From contig JANYKS010000020.1 of the NCBI GenBank assembly GCA_025358125.1, positions 1 to 64,000 of the forward strand: 64,000 nt of DNA. Direction: 5' to 3'. The first letter of the stretch is position 1; each line of letters starts with the position of its first letter. A model generated the notes under the pieces. The model was given only the letters and a program-made list of their open reading frames with translations. It searched no databases and was not told the DNA's origin. Source of the stretch: Actinomycetes bacterium (GTDB lineage: Bacteria > Actinomycetota > Acidimicrobiia > Acidimicrobiales > Ilumatobacteraceae). Positions 63,092 to 64,000 of this stretch are shown here, one piece after another. A program made the translations under genes and the position numbers.

Positions 63092-63102
63092 GGGTCTTTC
63101 CT

Positions 63103-63138
63103 CTTGGGTTGTGTCTTGGGTTGTGTCTTGGGTTGTGT
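63103..63138. repeat. Three 12-bp tandem repeats
   Basis: cttgggttgtgt occurs three times head to tail, just upstream of the minus-strand cupin gene and its ribosome site, between it and the next gene. Confidence 0.9.
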
Positions 63139-63159
63139 CGAGCAGAAAGGCGAGACGCT

Positions 63160-63717
63160 TCAGAGGGAGCGGCCGCTGAACGCGACGAGGCGTTCCATCG
63201 GGCTGGCGTCGTCGGATGCGGTGGTCGCGTCCTTGAACGTGTCACCGTCGCGCATCTCGGAGGTCACCGCGCCGCGGGCGAACTCGTCGACCGATGCGAT
63301 CACAGCGGGTGGCAGCTCGTAGCTCAGACCGGTGGCCGTGGCGAGATCCCAGCCGTGGATGAGGCCGTCGAAGGCCACGAACCGAGCGAACGTCGAACCG
63401 GGCATCTCGCCGACTGGAGCTGAGATCGTGCGTTCCATCGCCCCGGGGGACTTCGCTGCATCGAGCAGATCGTCCATGACCTTGCGGAACTCGACGGCTG
63501 GCACCCGACCATAGACCGCCGGTGGCTTCAACTCTGGGGCTTCTTCGCCGCGGAACAGGTACGCGAATGATCCGCCGAGCACGATCACGTGATTCAGTAC
63601 GTCGTGTACGGTGAACCTGGTGCAGGGGGTCGGGTCGTTCATTTGCATGGCTTGGATTCGGTCGACCGTTGCGCTGAGGGTCGGCAGAATGTAGGAGAGT
63701 TGTTCGGTGGGTTCCAT
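63160..63717 (-). CDS. DinB-fold TIGR03086-like metal-binding protein
   Basis: 185 aa. The pattern is PTPCTRFTVHDVLNHVIVLGGSFAYLF in the first third, then FVAFDGLIHGWDLATATG, with His residues in NHV and HGWD that can bind metal, as in mycothiol-dependent maleylpyruvate isomerase N-domains and TIGR03086 proteins. ATG 63717 follows GAAAGGAAATCTC. 68 bp upstream of the cupin gene. Confidence 0.85.
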   Translation of the reverse strand: MEPTEQLSYILPTLSATVDRIQAMQMNDPTPCTRFTVHDVLNHVIVLGGSFAYLFRGEEAPELKPPAVYGRVPAVEFRKVMDDLLDAAKSPGAMERTISAPVGEMPGSTFARFVAFDGLIHGWDLATATGLSYELPPAVIASVDEFARGAVTSEMRDGDTFKDATTASDDASPMERLVAFSGRSL

Positions 63718-63876
63718 GAGATTTCCTTTCGATGGGTGGTTGACGGGGGTCACACCTCGGCGAAACGAAGCGACACCCAAGAGGCGTGACAATTGGTGTC
63801 ACAACGCGACAAGGTGCGGGGAATCAGCGTCGCCCGGACCCAGTCGACGATGGAGTCCTTCGAGAGGAGCCGGTCG

Positions 63877-64000
63877 ATGAGCGCTCTCGATCGGCTCGGC
63901 GAGCTGCGGGCAGCCGTCGAACGCGGAGACTGGCAGTTCGCACTCGACCTGCTCGCCGACGGTGGAAGCGAAGCCATCACGGCTGAAGGTCTCGAGCTCC
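63877..64000 (+). CDS. Start of an unidentified gene, cut by the window end
   Basis: 41 codons are visible: MSALDRLGELRAAVERGDWQ and on, with an Ala/Leu helical pattern like the TPR N-terminus of LuxR-type regulators. ATG 63877 has GAGAGGAGC 6 nt upstream; ATG 63850 is also in frame. Family uncertain. Divergent from the TIGR03086-like gene across 159 bp. Confidence 0.5.
   Translation, partial: MSALDRLGELRAAVERGDWQFALDLLADGGSEAITAEGLEL

Overview
The window is the replication-origin region of a GC-rich actinobacterium. Gene order closely follows the mycobacterial dnaA region. On the left arm it runs tRNA-Ile, DUF3566, gyrA, gyrB, dciA, recF, dnaN, dnaA. On the right arm it runs rpmH, rnpA, yidD, yidC, jag, rsmG, parA, parB, cwlM-like, trxA, trxB, sigma/anti-sigma, then a CCA-adding enzyme, and later a DUF5318 gene and rpsF-ssb-rpsR-rplI-dnaB. 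Several traits fit Acidimicrobiia, perhaps an Ilumatobacter-like organism: a MurJ-less version of the murJ locus, much acyl-CoA chemistry and heavy use of GTG/TTG starts. That assignment is inference; no marker here settles it.

Layout. 1-11 kb, minus strand: tRNA-Ile, two membrane proteins, both gyrase subunits, DciA helicase loader, RecF, beta clamp and DnaA. The likely oriC is the 261-bp dnaA-dnaN spacer, with many DnaA boxes and an AT-rich patch; a second group of boxes lies upstream of dnaA. 11-17 kb, plus strand: rpmH-rnpA-yidD-yidC-jag-rsmG, three parS sites, parA-parB. 17-26 kb, minus strand: an envelope and redox cluster (CwlM-like protein, thioredoxin system, ECF sigma factor with its putative membrane regulator, a transmembrane Ser/Thr kinase, DegV, and an Rv3909-like surface protein). 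26-38 kb: a GNAT/deacetylase divergent pair, CCA tRNA nucleotidyltransferase, a c-di-GMP GGDEF-EAL protein, small enzymes, and a 1038-aa kinase/M23 peptidase/aminotransferase fusion. 39-43 kb: rpsF-ssb-rpsR-rplI-dnaB, with an intein inside the DnaB P-loop.

43-53 kb is a tightly coupled catabolic operon behind a PucR-type regulator: FAD oxidoreductase, acyl-CoA dehydrogenase, acyl-CoA ligase, DUF6282 hydrolase, beta-decarboxylating dehydrogenase, aldehyde dehydrogenase, DapB-like reductase, VOC protein. Five junctions in a row are 4-nt stop/start overlaps or close to it, so the genes very probably serve one pathway. I cannot match that pathway to a described one. 54-59 kb is a metal-homeostasis island (NRAMP-like transporter facing a CDF-ArsR-P1B-ATPase operon). 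59-64 kb is patchy accessory DNA: an AAA/DUF4143 ATPase, inverted repeats, a frameshifted cupin gene, an ORF with no clear start, and the first codons of a gene that runs off the window.
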